This document shows positions 35,451 to 44,657 of a stretch of 64,000 nt of DNA, one piece after another. Numbering within the stretch: the first letter of the stretch is position 1; the number at the start of each line of letters is the position of its first letter. Origin of the DNA: an uncultured Collinsella sp. (lineage in GTDB: Bacteria; Actinomycetota; Coriobacteriia; Coriobacteriales; Coriobacteriaceae); the NCBI GenBank assembly GCA_902465015.1, contig CABQLK010000005.1, forward strand, positions 1-64,000, in the 5' to 3' direction. The notes beneath the pieces were generated by a model. The model was not told the DNA's origin and searched no databases. It worked only from the letters and a program-made list of their open reading frames with translations. The position numbers and the translations under genes were made by a program.

Positions 35451-35505
35451 GATATCAGAAACATATAGTTGTCGCCAGCTTGCTGGCGACGTTCCCCCTG
35501 ATATC
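35451..35505. repeat. nested hairpin upstream of the 149-aa gene
   Basis: The outer arms GATATCAG/CTGATATC (35451-35458, 35498-35505) enclose a perfect inner hairpin GTCGCCAGC/GCTGGCGAC (35471-35479, 35482-35490). It is a small nested palindrome like the two long ones, 53 bp before the next gene. Confidence 0.7.
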
Positions 35506-35558
35506 GGAGGTTCCAGGTATGTTTCGCGCTCCGTTGAACAACTATTGATTGGGCCAAC

Positions 35559-36008
35559 ATGGGTCGCCGTGCTATTTCGATAACCCTTGCAGTGGTCTGC
35601 CTGGCTGTGCTCCTGGGCGCTACAGGGCTGTTTGCTATAAGTCGAGAAACGTCCTATATGCAGGAATGCGCTTCCGAAGGGTTTGCCATTGACGGTTACT
35701 ATCGGGATGACAAAACGAGTCGGGAAACCCTGGCCTTTCTTGAAGAGGATAACCATCGGTGGCAACTGGTCGACAAAGACGGCAGCTGCGTTGACGGGCA
35801 GTTTAAGCGTACGGATGACCCTAACATCCTGATATTAAAGAAGGAAAACGGCGAAGAATTCGGTACGGTCCACGTGGCGTATATATCGCGCCGACGCAAT
35901 CAGGGGCAGATTTACCTAATTAGAAATACTGAGGTGACCCGATTTTATCTTGTGAGCACCGATCCGGCGTTTACGGTGGAGTCTGGCGATGTCGATGCGG
36001 ACGTCTGA
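35559..36008 (+). CDS. hypothetical membrane-anchored protein (149 aa)
   Basis: The N-terminus (MGRRAISITLAVVCLAVLLGA) is a single hydrophobic anchor or uncleaved signal. The remaining 120 residues are polar and probably extracytoplasmic, rich in beta-prone segments (WQLVDKDGSCVDGQFKRTDD). Two cysteines, C37 and C77, could form a disulfide. I do not recognise a family. Codon use looks normal, so it is probably a real gene. Confidence 0.6.
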   Translation: MGRRAISITLAVVCLAVLLGATGLFAISRETSYMQECASEGFAIDGYYRDDKTSRETLAFLEEDNHRWQLVDKDGSCVDGQFKRTDDPNILILKKENGEEFGTVHVAYISRRRNQGQIYLIRNTEVTRFYLVSTDPAFTVESGDVDADV

Positions 36009-36036
36009 TTCACGGCAATAAAACAGCGAGCGGGGC

Positions 36037-36064
36037 GCGGACGTGAACTACGTCCCGTTTTTTG
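36037..36064 (+). terminator. weak terminator after the 149-aa gene
   Basis: GGACGT and ACGTCC pair, with one bulged position before CG/CG, followed by TTTTTT. Confidence 0.5.
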
Positions 36065-36135
36065 CTTGTGCCTGCGTCGCGTCTGAGCCTCGCCGCGACT
36101 TGCGCCTGTGCGCGGGAGCCATCCCATGCTCCGCA

Positions 36136-37281
36136 TTACTCCACATCAAATTCCACGCGGTCGAGATCGGGCACATTGAGGTCGATGAGCTTACGGGCGA
36201 CGTGACGGTCGTGTGCCCCGAGCGCCTCGCTTGTCGTCACATGGGCGACGATTTCGCGCTCTACAATGCCTTCCTCGTCCCCTTCGGTAGCCGAGGTCTC
36301 GACGGCGACGGTGTAATCCCTAAAGCCCGGCAGCACCGCGGCAAGCTCGCGCGTAGTTTCGGTGACACCGTAGCCGTCCTGCACGCCGGCCTGCGCCGAG
36401 CCAATAGACCCCGCCGTCATAACGATGCAGGGGATGGCAAAGACTACCGTACCCACAATGATGCGGCGGCGCACCTTGCGCGATAGCTCGTCGACCTCGG
36501 CATTTTCCTCGGCGGTTACAATGCCGTCGCCGTTGAGGTCGCGCTTGAGCGGCACGCGCAAGATAAGTAATACGGCTTCGGCCGCGAGTGCGATAAAGAC
36601 CACGTTGATGCCAAACTCGTAAAGCGCCGAGAGAAACAGCGACCCGCTTGCGATGGCGATGCCATAGCCCGCCGCGCACAGAGGTGGCATGAGCGCGGTC
36701 GCCACGGCCACGCCGGCGATGAGCGTGGCGGGTTCCTGGTCGCGCGAGTTGCCCAGGCCGCCCGCAAAGCCGCCCGCGAGCGCGACGGCAAGGCCCCACA
36801 CAGTCGGTGTCGAATTGTCGATGATGGCGGCCGTGGTGGTGCCAAGGGGCGAGAGCTTAAAGTACAACGTGGACGTGACCAGGCAAAAGGCCATTTGCAG
36901 CGCAAGGCCGGCGACGGCTTCGACGGTAATCTCGCGGTCGAGCGTGGCAATGCCGTATGCCATGGCAAGAACCGAGCCCATGAGTGGGCAGATGAGCATG
37001 GCGCCTACAATGGCGATATCCGAGTCGATATCGAGGCCTATGCTCGCGATCAACATGGCAATGATCAGGATGCATAAGTGCGAGCCAGTCAGGCGCGCCC
37101 CGTTTACAAAGCGCTTGCGAATCACGTGATAGGGCGCGCGTCCATCGCGAATGTTGAATGCCTGCTTTAGAAAGCGACTTGCGTTCTCCATGGCCTCGCT
37201 GTGGGCGGGGCGGATGCCATGGCGCCGATGATGGCGCTCGCGCAATCGCTTGAGCTGTTGTTTGTCGAGTTCCATGTCCAC
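36136..37281 (-). CDS. DUF389 family membrane protein with an EF-hand-like loop
   Basis: This 381-aa protein has a basic cytoplasmic N-terminus (about 1-60) and six or more helices from residue 65 to 295, with the DUF389 hallmarks AIVGAMLICPLMGSVLAMAYG and VAVATALMPPLCAAGYG. Between helices it carries DLNGDGIVTAEE (D248-E259), a perfect EF-hand/dockerin-type calcium loop, which is unusual for the family. The C-terminal 90 residues form a soluble domain. DUF389 proteins are of unknown transport or sensing function. The gene is monocistronic. Confidence 0.85.
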   Translation of the reverse strand: MDMELDKQQLKRLRERHHRRHGIRPAHSEAMENASRFLKQAFNIRDGRAPYHVIRKRFVNGARLTGSHLCILIIAMLIASIGLDIDSDIAIVGAMLICPLMGSVLAMAYGIATLDREITVEAVAGLALQMAFCLVTSTLYFKLSPLGTTTAAIIDNSTPTVWGLAVALAGGFAGGLGNSRDQEPATLIAGVAVATALMPPLCAAGYGIAIASGSLFLSALYEFGINVVFIALAAEAVLLILRVPLKRDLNGDGIVTAEENAEVDELSRKVRRRIIVGTVVFAIPCIVMTAGSIGSAQAGVQDGYGVTETTRELAAVLPGFRDYTVAVETSATEGDEEGIVEREIVAHVTTSEALGAHDRHVARKLIDLNVPDLDRVEFDVE

Positions 37282-37427
37282 CTCGTATTGCCGCAGGAAC
37301 GCGGGTGCGTTCGCAGCATGTACTCTACACCGTGACGGGCGGGGCGGTCATCTTGACATGGAACTTAGGCGAGCAGGCAAAGGAAGACGCGCCACATGCG
37401 AGTACTGCCGAGGGTTTTGGCAGATAC

Positions 37428-37466
37428 AAAAAAGCGCGGGGCCGGTTTGATTCCGACCCCGCGCTC
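37428..37466 (-). terminator. terminator for the OPT transporter gene
   Basis: On the minus strand, AGCGCGGGG(T)CGG pairs with CCG(G)CCCCGCGCT and is followed by TTTTTTG, 25-63 nt after the stop codon. Confidence 0.9.
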
Positions 37467-37490
37467 TGCGCTGGTACGTTGTTGTTGAGT

Positions 37491-39194
37491 TTATCCCAGC
37501 AGGCTCAAGCCAACGGAGACAAACGCCAGGATAACGCCGACGATAGACTCGCCACCGAGCAGACCGCTGGCGACAACCAGGCCCTGCTCCTGGAAGGCGG
37601 CGTCCTTGGCGGCCTTTTCCTCGTCCGAAAGACCGGCCTCGGCGTCGCGGTGAGCGGCCCACTTGTCGTAGGCGAGCTTAACGCAGGAGCCCAGGAAAGC
37701 CGTGAGCGACATATAGAACGGCAGGTACACGCCCAGACCGATCATCATGGCCGGAATGCCGAGCCAGTACATGACGATGCCGGCGATAAAGCCGCCTGCG
37801 AACCACGGTACGCTCGGGATGCCCGAGACCATGGTGGCGACCACACTTGCCTGCGCGGCCACAAAGCTCTTGTCGGGACCAAAGGCGTCCGGACCATAGG
37901 CGGTGACGAGCGCGACCATGACGGCGGCGGCGACCAGGGCGCCCACGATGCCGCCGATGGCCTGGCCGACCCACTGTGCGCGCGGGTTGGTGCCCAGCAC
38001 GGCACCGGCCTTAAAATCGTTCATGACGTCGCCCGCAAGGCCGCACGCTACGGCCACGATGCCGGCGATAAAGAACAGCTTGACCTGAGCGAGCTGTGCG
38101 AAGGCGGCAACGATGAGCATGACGATGAGGCCGAAGATCTCCATGGGGTCGATACCCGTCTGGCCGCAGCTCTGCGCGCTCATGATGGTGGTGACAAAGG
38201 TGAACAGCGTAACGATGACGGCCGGAACGGGGCCAAGGTCGAGCACGATGGCGATGATCACGGCGATGGCGGCAGCGCCCAGGCCGATGATGCCGGCGTC
38301 GAGCTTAAGGGAGCCCGAGATGAGCGACTGCTCGTCGGTGTCGGTGGAGCTGTCGGCGGCGAGGCCGCGGACGATACCGGCGACCTGCGGCAGGATGTCC
38401 TTGAGGACGACGGCGACGCCAAAGCCCATCATGAGGCCCATACCCAGGGACTTGACGATGCCCTGTGCGGTCATAACGTCAAACAGACCGGCAGCGGTGC
38501 CGCCGACGATGATGCCGAAATTGCCCAGCAGCGCGCCGGCAAACCAGAACGCGACGGGGGCGAAGCCCACCAAAAAGCCGATGGACAGCAACATGGGCGA
38601 GTTGTAGATGGCAAAGGTCACGCCGGGGATATTGAGCGTGCACAGCATGCTGGGCACCACGCCCAGGGCGTCGCGAAGCACACTGTAGATGCCTGCGATG
38701 GCCATGGAGCCAAAGAGCTGCTTGCCGGTCTTGCCGCCGGCCTCGGTAGCACGCAGGGTTTGAGCTGCGGCGTTGCCGGTGGGGAACTCAAGCGCGGCGT
38801 CCACGATAAAGTGACGGTGGATGAGTGCTGTCGCCAGAAGGCCCAAGATGGTGCCGGCGAGTGCCACGATAAACATGTCGAGCCAGCTGATCTGGTCGGC
38901 ATAGCCCAGCATCCAGGCGCCCGGGATGGTAAACGCCAGACCGCCGGCGACCATGGCGCCTGCGGACATGATGGTGTGGGTGACGTTTGCCTCGTTGAGG
39001 CTGGCGTTGCCCATGAGCTTAAGGAAGAACAGCGAGATGACGGCAGCGAAGACGATCGGCCAGGGGAGTGCGCCCATCTTGAGGGCGGTGTAGGCCGAGC
39101 TTGCCGTGATGATCACGCAGCCAAGGACGCCGATGACGACGCCGCGCAGCGTGAGTTGCCCGCGCATCGAGGCGCGGTTCGAGGGATTGCTCAT
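37491..39194 (-). CDS. OPT family oligopeptide transporter
   Basis: This 567-aa polytopic membrane protein has about 14 helices. The opening QLTLRGVVIGVLGCVIITASSAYTALKMG is split by the first helix, and SLNEANVTHTIMSAGAMVAGG with FTIPGAWMLGY is typical of prokaryotic OPT/YSL proteins. These import oligopeptides or metal chelates by proton symport. The length is normal for the bacterial clade. The gene has its own terminator and no adjacent peptidase gene. The substrate is unknown. Confidence 0.92.
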   Translation of the reverse strand: MSNPSNRASMRGQLTLRGVVIGVLGCVIITASSAYTALKMGALPWPIVFAAVISLFFLKLMGNASLNEANVTHTIMSAGAMVAGGLAFTIPGAWMLGYADQISWLDMFIVALAGTILGLLATALIHRHFIVDAALEFPTGNAAAQTLRATEAGGKTGKQLFGSMAIAGIYSVLRDALGVVPSMLCTLNIPGVTFAIYNSPMLLSIGFLVGFAPVAFWFAGALLGNFGIIVGGTAAGLFDVMTAQGIVKSLGMGLMMGFGVAVVLKDILPQVAGIVRGLAADSSTDTDEQSLISGSLKLDAGIIGLGAAAIAVIIAIVLDLGPVPAVIVTLFTFVTTIMSAQSCGQTGIDPMEIFGLIVMLIVAAFAQLAQVKLFFIAGIVAVACGLAGDVMNDFKAGAVLGTNPRAQWVGQAIGGIVGALVAAAVMVALVTAYGPDAFGPDKSFVAAQASVVATMVSGIPSVPWFAGGFIAGIVMYWLGIPAMMIGLGVYLPFYMSLTAFLGSCVKLAYDKWAAHRDAEAGLSDEEKAAKDAAFQEQGLVVASGLLGGESIVGVILAFVSVGLSLLG

Positions 39195-39386
39195 ATAGAA
39201 CTCCTTTGCGTATATCCGCTTCCCCCGGGAGCGCCGCTACGGATACGGCGCGGGAAGTCGGGTTACCAAGGGCCGCCGCGTGAGCTCGCGCGCGGCCGCG
39301 CATCAGTATAGCCGCAAGTTAGTCATTTTGGGATGACTGGTTTAGGTAGGCGATATACTGCTGGGCAGACGAAAGGAGCGCCGACG

Positions 39387-40238
39387 ATGCTTAATGGGTG
39401 CGCATATATATTGACGGTCGACGTTGGCAACACGTTCATTCGCTTTGGCCTGTTTGCCGAGGATTCGGCCGCGGCGCAGGAGCGCCCGCTCGCGACGTGC
39501 GAGATCACGACGCCGGCCCGTATTACTGCCGACGAAGCGCGCATGCGACTTGCGCAGGTCATGGGCGCGCTTGCCGCCGATGCGGGTGTGCCCGGGGTGC
39601 TCGTGCCCGCCGCGGCCGTGCTGAGCTGTGTGGTCCCGGCGCTTGAGCGCCCGTGGAAGGCAGCGCTTTCCCGTACCTGCACGGGGCGCGTACTCACCGT
39701 GGGGCCGGGCCTCAAGACCGGCATACCCGTGCACTACGATGACCCAGCCGAGATCGGTCCCGACCGCATCGCCGACGCCGTGGCTGCCCGCGCCGTCTAC
39801 GGCTCGCCGTGCATTGTGATCGACCTGGGCACCACGACCAATATCGAGGTCATCGATGCGCACGGCACCTTTGTCGGCGGCGTTATCGCGCCGGGGCTGG
39901 CGCTCGGCGCCCGTTCGCTCTCGGCCGCTGCGGCGCGCCTGCCTCAGGTTGAGCCCTCGGCGCCGACGCACGTCATCGGCCGCAACACACGTGAGGCCAT
40001 GCGCTCGGGCGTGGTTCTGGGCGAGGTGGCCCGCATCGATGGCATGCTCGATATGGTGCTCGCCGAGATGCGCGCGACCAAGGCCGCGGGGGAGGGCAGC
40101 GTGCCCATCGTCATTACCGGCGACGATGCCGAGGCACTTGCGGCCCTTGTCGGTCATAGCCTGACGGTCGATGACGCACTGACGCTTCGCGGTCTGGTCG
40201 AGCTCTACCACATCAATCAAAAGCCCCGTCGCGCGTAG
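39387..40238 (+). CDS. type III pantothenate kinase
   Basis: This 283-aa ASKHA-fold kinase catalyses the first step of CoA synthesis, pantothenate to 4'-phosphopantothenate. It shows the phosphate loop TVDVGNTFIRFGLF, GPDRIADAVAA with the catalytic Asp, and IVIDLGTTTNIEVID. The GGVIAPGLALGARSLSAAAARLP segment is typical of CoaX. AAAGGAG lies 8 nt before the ATG at 39387; an upstream in-frame ATG (39333) lacks a site. It is insensitive to CoA feedback in known family members. Confidence 0.95.
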   Translation: MLNGCAYILTVDVGNTFIRFGLFAEDSAAAQERPLATCEITTPARITADEARMRLAQVMGALAADAGVPGVLVPAAAVLSCVVPALERPWKAALSRTCTGRVLTVGPGLKTGIPVHYDDPAEIGPDRIADAVAARAVYGSPCIVIDLGTTTNIEVIDAHGTFVGGVIAPGLALGARSLSAAAARLPQVEPSAPTHVIGRNTREAMRSGVVLGEVARIDGMLDMVLAEMRATKAAGEGSVPIVITGDDAEALAALVGHSLTVDDALTLRGLVELYHINQKPRRA

Positions 40239-40319
40239 CGATGGGCGGTGGGACAAAAACGTCTCCACCTTCCACCTGCTACAATGGGTCAAACTGTTGC
40301 GATTACGGAGGTGTCTGCC

Positions 40320-40844
40320 ATGCCGGACGATCTTCATCAAACTGCGTCGGGCAAGCGCCGCGACGTCATTAGCTGGGATGAGTTCTTTATGAGCGTGGCA
40401 ATCGCCGCGCAGCGCCGCAGTAAGGACCCCAACACGCAGGTGGGCGCGTGCATCGCCAACACCAACCACCGCATCCTTTCGGTGGGCTACAACGGTACGC
40501 CCTCGGCGCTCAACGACGACTTTTTCCCGTGGGGCACGAGCGACGACCCGTTGCAGGATAAGCACAACTACGTGGTGCATGCCGAGGCTAACGCCGTGCT
40601 CAACTACCGCGGCTCGCTCAAAGACCTTGAGGGCTCCACGGTCTACGTCACGCTGTTCCCGTGCCACGACTGCGCCAAGATCCTGGCGCAGGTGGGTGTG
40701 GGCGAGGTCGTCTACCTGGACAATAAGTATGCCGACACCGATGACGGCCGTATCAGCCGCCGCATTCTCGACTCCTGTGGCATCAGCTACCGCCAGGTCA
40801 TCGTCGATGTCCAGATTGGTACCGGGGGACAGACTCGGCAGTAA
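40320..40844 (+). CDS. dCMP deaminase family protein
   Basis: This 174-aa zinc enzyme has the deaminase motif HAEANAVLNYRG (metal His and catalytic Glu) and PCHDCAKIL (metal Cys pair). It deaminates dCMP to dUMP for dTMP synthesis; ComEB-type homologues share the fold. CGGAGGTG precedes the ATG at 40320, which was chosen over 40248. It lies 81 bp after coaX and may be co-transcribed with it. The C-terminus (IGTGGQTRQ) runs through a GGGGGACAGAC stretch. Confidence 0.93.
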   Translation: MPDDLHQTASGKRRDVISWDEFFMSVAIAAQRRSKDPNTQVGACIANTNHRILSVGYNGTPSALNDDFFPWGTSDDPLQDKHNYVVHAEANAVLNYRGSLKDLEGSTVYVTLFPCHDCAKILAQVGVGEVVYLDNKYADTDDGRISRRILDSCGISYRQVIVDVQIGTGGQTRQ

Positions 40845-41015
40845 TATGCGCTGTCGCTATCTGACGATGAACACAGCTCAAAGAGCCCCGTTCCAAATTG
40901 GCTACTCGTGAAGGTCGCGTCTGCGCGCATGGACGGCTCGTGAGCGGGTACATGGCTGTAGTAACATAGCTTCTGTCCGCGGGCGTGCCCGCGTTATTGT
41001 GAGAAAGGAGCCCCT

Positions 41016-41294
41016 GTGGCTGTTAACGAAGAGCTGCTTAAGAAGGTTCTTGAAGAGATTCGCCCCAACCTGCAGGCCGACGGCGGCGATATGGAGTATG
41101 TGGGCGTCGACGACGAGGGTGTCGTCAAGCTGGAACTGCAGGGCGCCTGCGCCGGCTGCCCTATGAGTGCACTGACTCTGTCCATGGGTATCGAGCGCAT
41201 CCTGAAGGAGCACGTGCCCGGCGTTACCCGCGTCGAGCAGGTCAATGCTTCCGGCGAGACCGACGATCTGTACGACGAGTACGCGCCGTTCTAA
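41016..41294 (+). CDS. NifU C-terminal-domain iron-sulfur protein
   Basis: This 92-aa protein is a stand-alone NifU-like (Nfu) domain with CAGCP as the cluster-binding CxxC. It can scaffold or deliver [4Fe-4S] clusters to target enzymes. It starts at GTG after GAAAGGAG. It lies alone between dCMP deaminase and lgt, with a terminator at 41344. Confidence 0.93.
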   Translation: MAVNEELLKKVLEEIRPNLQADGGDMEYVGVDDEGVVKLELQGACAGCPMSALTLSMGIERILKEHVPGVTRVEQVNASGETDDLYDEYAPF

Positions 41295-41343
41295 GCTGCG
41301 AAAGCTGCGGACGGTACGCTCCGCATAGACGTTACGCCCAGAT

Positions 41344-41380
41344 ATGCGGCTGCGAGCGCAAGGCCCGCGGCCGCATTTGT
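41344..41380 (+). terminator. terminator after the NifU-like gene
   Basis: ATGCGGC(T)GCG pairs with CGC(G)GCCGCAT, followed by TTGTAT. The U-tract is weak. Confidence 0.6.
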
Positions 41381-41402
41381 ATGTAGGGAGCAGGGGATCG
41401 AT

Positions 41403-42224
41403 ATGCTCAACGACCTCTACCACATGCTTGACCCCGTCGCGATCTCGGCGGGTCCCATCACCATCTACTGGTACGGCCTGGCCTACGTGGTCGGCGCTCT
41501 GCTCACGGCGGTCGTTATGTACCGCACGCAGCGTCGTTGGGGCTTCGACATTACGATTGATGACCTGACGAGCGTCGTGGTCGGCGCGGTCTTTGGTCTC
41601 ATCATCGGCGCGCGCCTGTTTTATGTCGTCTTTTACGGCGATGGCTACTATTGGACCCATCCGCTCGAAATCTTTGCCACCAACGAGGGAGGCATGAGCT
41701 TCCACGGCGGCCTGGTGGGCGGCATCTTGGGCGGCATCATCGTGTGCCGCATGTACAAGCTTGACGCCTGGACCGTCGCCGACCTTGCTGTGATCGGCGC
41801 CCCGCTGGCCCTGTGCCTGGGCCGTTGTGCCAATTTCGTCAACGGCGAGCTGTGGGGCAAACCGACTGATCTGCCTTGGGGTGTGGTCTTTGGCGGCACC
41901 GCGGGCGATATGCCGCGCCATCCCTCCCAGCTCTACGAGGCGTTTCTTGAGGGCGTCGTGCTCTTCTGTATTTTGCAGGTGCTCAGCCGCAAAAAGCCGC
42001 TGCTGCCCCAGGGTACGTTTATGGGCGTGTTCGTGATGGGGTACGGCATCGTCCGCTTTCTCGTTGAGTTTGTGCGCGTGCCCGATGCGCAGCTGGGCTA
42101 TCTGCTGGGCGGCGTCATCACCATGGGTCAGCTGCTGAGTTTGCCGCTCGTGATCGCCGGTCTGGCGCTCATCATCTTCGCCCGACACCGCAATCGCCCC
42201 CAGCGCATCTACCTCGACGCCTAA
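41403..42224 (+). CDS. lgt: prolipoprotein diacylglyceryl transferase
   Basis: This 273-aa polytopic enzyme transfers diacylglycerol from phosphatidylglycerol to the lipobox Cys of prelipoproteins. It has seven predicted helices, SFHGGLVGGILGG, and the signature GRCANFVNGELWGKPTDLPWG split around its conserved Asn/Glu/Arg, with RHPSQLYEA. Its substrates would include the GluB-type binding protein in this window. A GGGACAG-core palindrome begins 4 nt after the stop codon. Confidence 0.97.
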   Translation: MLNDLYHMLDPVAISAGPITIYWYGLAYVVGALLTAVVMYRTQRRWGFDITIDDLTSVVVGAVFGLIIGARLFYVVFYGDGYYWTHPLEIFATNEGGMSFHGGLVGGILGGIIVCRMYKLDAWTVADLAVIGAPLALCLGRCANFVNGELWGKPTDLPWGVVFGGTAGDMPRHPSQLYEAFLEGVVLFCILQVLSRKKPLLPQGTFMGVFVMGYGIVRFLVEFVRVPDAQLGYLLGGVITMGQLLSLPLVIAGLALIIFARHRNRPQRIYLDA

Positions 42225-42228
42225 CCAC

Positions 42229-42270
42229 CAAGACCACCGCAAAGGGGACAGGCGCCTTTGTGGTGGTCTT
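42229..42270. repeat. GGGACAG-core palindrome, arm type B
   Basis: AAGACCACCGCAAAGG and CCTTTGTGGTGGTCTT are 16-bp arms with a single mismatch, around GGACAGGCG. It begins 4 nt after the lgt stop. The right arm matches the right half of the hybrid copy at 24128. Confidence 0.92.
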
Positions 42271-42307
42271 GCCGAGTTTGATAGGTTTCTAGAAAGGCTT
42301 TCGGACT

Positions 42308-44491
42308 GTGAAGGATTCCGACCTCTCCACAACGGCTGCGCGCGACGCTGCCCGCATCGTCTGGTTTAAGCGCTACCCCGCCAAGCAGACGCTCATCGCA
42401 TTTTTGCTCGCGCTGTTGGCGACCACGGCGTTTTCCATCGATCCCGCCCCGGTGTCGAGCAACGCAGTCTTGGCGATTGACCCCAAAGCCTCGGGCATGC
42501 TGTACGTGTGCTACGAGGTGCTCCTCTCGTTTGCCGGCCATACCGACGCGGTCATGCTGCTTGCGCTTGCCTGCCTGCTCACGCTGCCGTTTCGCTACGT
42601 ATTCTTTGGCCGCGGCGATGCTTGGCGTCCTTCGGTGATCCTTCCGTCGCTGTTCTTTGCCGTCTGCATGGTGTTTGGCCGTAGCTACGACCTCACCGAT
42701 TCGGCCGAGATCGTGCTTGGCGACAAGGCACGCATCATTTGCGCCTGGATAGGCGGTGCGGGCTGGATGCTCTTGGCGGTCGTTGCCTTCTACCTTGCCT
42801 TTGAGTGTCTAGATTGGCTGAGCTCTCGGCGTATTCCGTTTTCCGAAGCGCACTTTGGCCGCGTATGGCGTATGGCTCACGCCGTGCTCTCGGTCCATCC
42901 CTTTGCCGGGCCCTTCCTGGTGCTTATGGTCGCCTGGGCGCCCACGCTCATCGCTTCGCTGCCCGGCCTTTTTATGGGAGATACGGGTGCGCAGATTCGC
43001 CAGTGGTTCAACTACCCCAACGGCACGAGTGACTACCTGCGTCTGCTCAATCCCAATGTGTTGCTCAACGGACATCACCCCGTGGTACACACGGCTATCA
43101 TCGGTTCGTGCGTCCAGCTGGGGCTTTCACTGTTCAACAGCGCCAACGTAGGTCTTGCCATCTACACCTGCGCTCAGTTCGTCATTACGGCCGCCTGCAT
43201 GGCCTATTCCATCTCGTCGCTGCGCAAGCTGGGCGTGAGCCTGCCGGTCCGCGGCGTGATCTTGCTGTTCTTTGTGTTTATGCCCATGTTCTCCAACTAC
43301 GCGGCCCTGCTTACCAAAGATGTGCTGTTTGCCGACGCGTTTTTGGTGCTGTTGGTGCAGACCGTGAAGCTCGTGGCATGCGGCCTGCCCCGTCGCGATG
43401 CCAATGCCGAGCGTGCGGGCGAACAGAGGCCCGTGCTCTTTGCGCGCCACGACTGGCTGCTGCTCGCTCTGGGCGCCATGGGTTCCACGTTTCTGCGCAA
43501 CGGCGGCCTGGTGTTTCCCCTGGCGGCATGCGTAATCGCGACGGCGTTTTGCGCATGGGACGCACATGTGGCTCGCCGTGCGGCCAAGCTGGCTGGTGCT
43601 GCGCCTTCGGGCGCCATCCCGCGTTTCCGCTGGGTGGGAGTTCTTGCGGTGCTTGCACTCTGCCTTGCCTCTAATATGTACTTCACCAAGGTCTTTATGC
43701 CGGCGCACGACATCACGCCTGGTTCCAAGCGCGAAATCCTCTCGATTCCGTTCCAGCAGACGGCTCGTTTCGTCCAAAAACACGACGGTCTCAACTCGGG
43801 CGTCAACCCCACGGTTAAGGAGGACGGCACCATCGTGGAGGCTCCTTGCGACGGCTTGGTGACCGACGAAGAGCGTGCCGTGATCGACCGTGTGCTCAAG
43901 TACGAGAATCTGGGCCGCCGCTACAACCCGGATAAGTCGGACGCCGTCAAAAATTGCTTTAACGAGTACGCCTTGCAGGAGGACATCAAGGCCTATTTTG
44001 AGGTGTGGGCCCAGATGTTCAAAAAGGATCCCGAGTGCTATATCTCGGCGCTCATCAATAACTACTACGGCTACTTTTATCCGAGTGCCCGCGATGCATG
44101 GGTCTACAGCACGGCGCGCAGTGCCGAGATTATGGCGAAGCCCGATAACCTCAAGTACTTCGACTTCCATCCGGTCGATAGCAAGGTTGTGCGCTGGTGC
44201 GACCACCTGATCAACCTGTATCGCGTGGCGGTGCAGCGCATTCCGTTTATCTCGCTCACCATGAGCTCGGCCACCTATGTGTGGATCATGATCGCCGTGG
44301 TGGCCTATCTGCTACGTCGTCATTCGTGGCGCGGGCTGGCCATTTGGGTGCCGCTTTTGGGCGTGCTCGCCGTGTGCCTGATCGGTCCCTGCAACGGCTC
44401 GACCTACATGCGCTACCTGTACCCGGTCATCGCCTGCATGCCCTTTGCCATCGGCGCCACCATCACCCGCAGCGACCTCCTCTGGTCCTAA
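42308..44491 (+). CDS. polytopic membrane protein (DUF6020-like)
   Basis: This 727-aa protein has about 12 membrane helices and a soluble segment of about 180 residues (about 460-640) that holds many charged residues and two NNYYGYFYP-like aromatic runs. It resembles DUF6020 proteins of Coriobacteria and bifidobacteria, whose topology recalls GT-C glycosyltransferases; a first-loop acidic motif (LFMGDTGAQIRQW) is present. Activity in cell-envelope glycosylation is only a suggestion. It starts at GTG, and a perfect palindrome follows its stop codon. Confidence 0.65.
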   Translation: MKDSDLSTTAARDAARIVWFKRYPAKQTLIAFLLALLATTAFSIDPAPVSSNAVLAIDPKASGMLYVCYEVLLSFAGHTDAVMLLALACLLTLPFRYVFFGRGDAWRPSVILPSLFFAVCMVFGRSYDLTDSAEIVLGDKARIICAWIGGAGWMLLAVVAFYLAFECLDWLSSRRIPFSEAHFGRVWRMAHAVLSVHPFAGPFLVLMVAWAPTLIASLPGLFMGDTGAQIRQWFNYPNGTSDYLRLLNPNVLLNGHHPVVHTAIIGSCVQLGLSLFNSANVGLAIYTCAQFVITAACMAYSISSLRKLGVSLPVRGVILLFFVFMPMFSNYAALLTKDVLFADAFLVLLVQTVKLVACGLPRRDANAERAGEQRPVLFARHDWLLLALGAMGSTFLRNGGLVFPLAACVIATAFCAWDAHVARRAAKLAGAAPSGAIPRFRWVGVLAVLALCLASNMYFTKVFMPAHDITPGSKREILSIPFQQTARFVQKHDGLNSGVNPTVKEDGTIVEAPCDGLVTDEERAVIDRVLKYENLGRRYNPDKSDAVKNCFNEYALQEDIKAYFEVWAQMFKKDPECYISALINNYYGYFYPSARDAWVYSTARSAEIMAKPDNLKYFDFHPVDSKVVRWCDHLINLYRVAVQRIPFISLTMSSATYVWIMIAVVAYLLRRHSWRGLAIWVPLLGVLAVCLIGPCNGSTYMRYLYPVIACMPFAIGATITRSDLLWS

Positions 44492-44493
44492 GT

Positions 44494-44526
44494 TTGGTGC
44501 AAAGGGGGCAGGTTACTTTGCACCAA
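44494..44526. repeat. GGGACAG-related palindrome, arm type D
   Basis: TTGGTGCAAAG and CTTTGCACCAA are perfect 11-bp arms around GGGGCAGGTTA; the core is GGGGCAG rather than GGGACAG. It starts 2 nt after the DUF6020-like stop codon. Confidence 0.85.
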
Positions 44527-44657
44527 GGGGTTGCATCATCACGTCGCCTTCATTTTGGGGTTTATCTCGCAGGCCAGTAGGTATATCATAACGACGTTTG
44601 TTTATATTGCCCGAGCATCTGCGCTGGGCTTTAGGTCGAAACCGATAGGAGACACGT

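Noticed and set aside
37305..39311. Plus-strand 668-codon open frame opposite the OPT gene
   Set aside because: It is a high-GC antisense shadow with His/Asp/Gly-rich composition and no family signature; the minus strand encodes a clear OPT transporter.
40823..40844. GGGGGACAGAC at the end of the dCMP deaminase gene as another GGGACAG element
   Set aside because: It lacks flanking complementary arms longer than 3 bp and lies within coding sequence.
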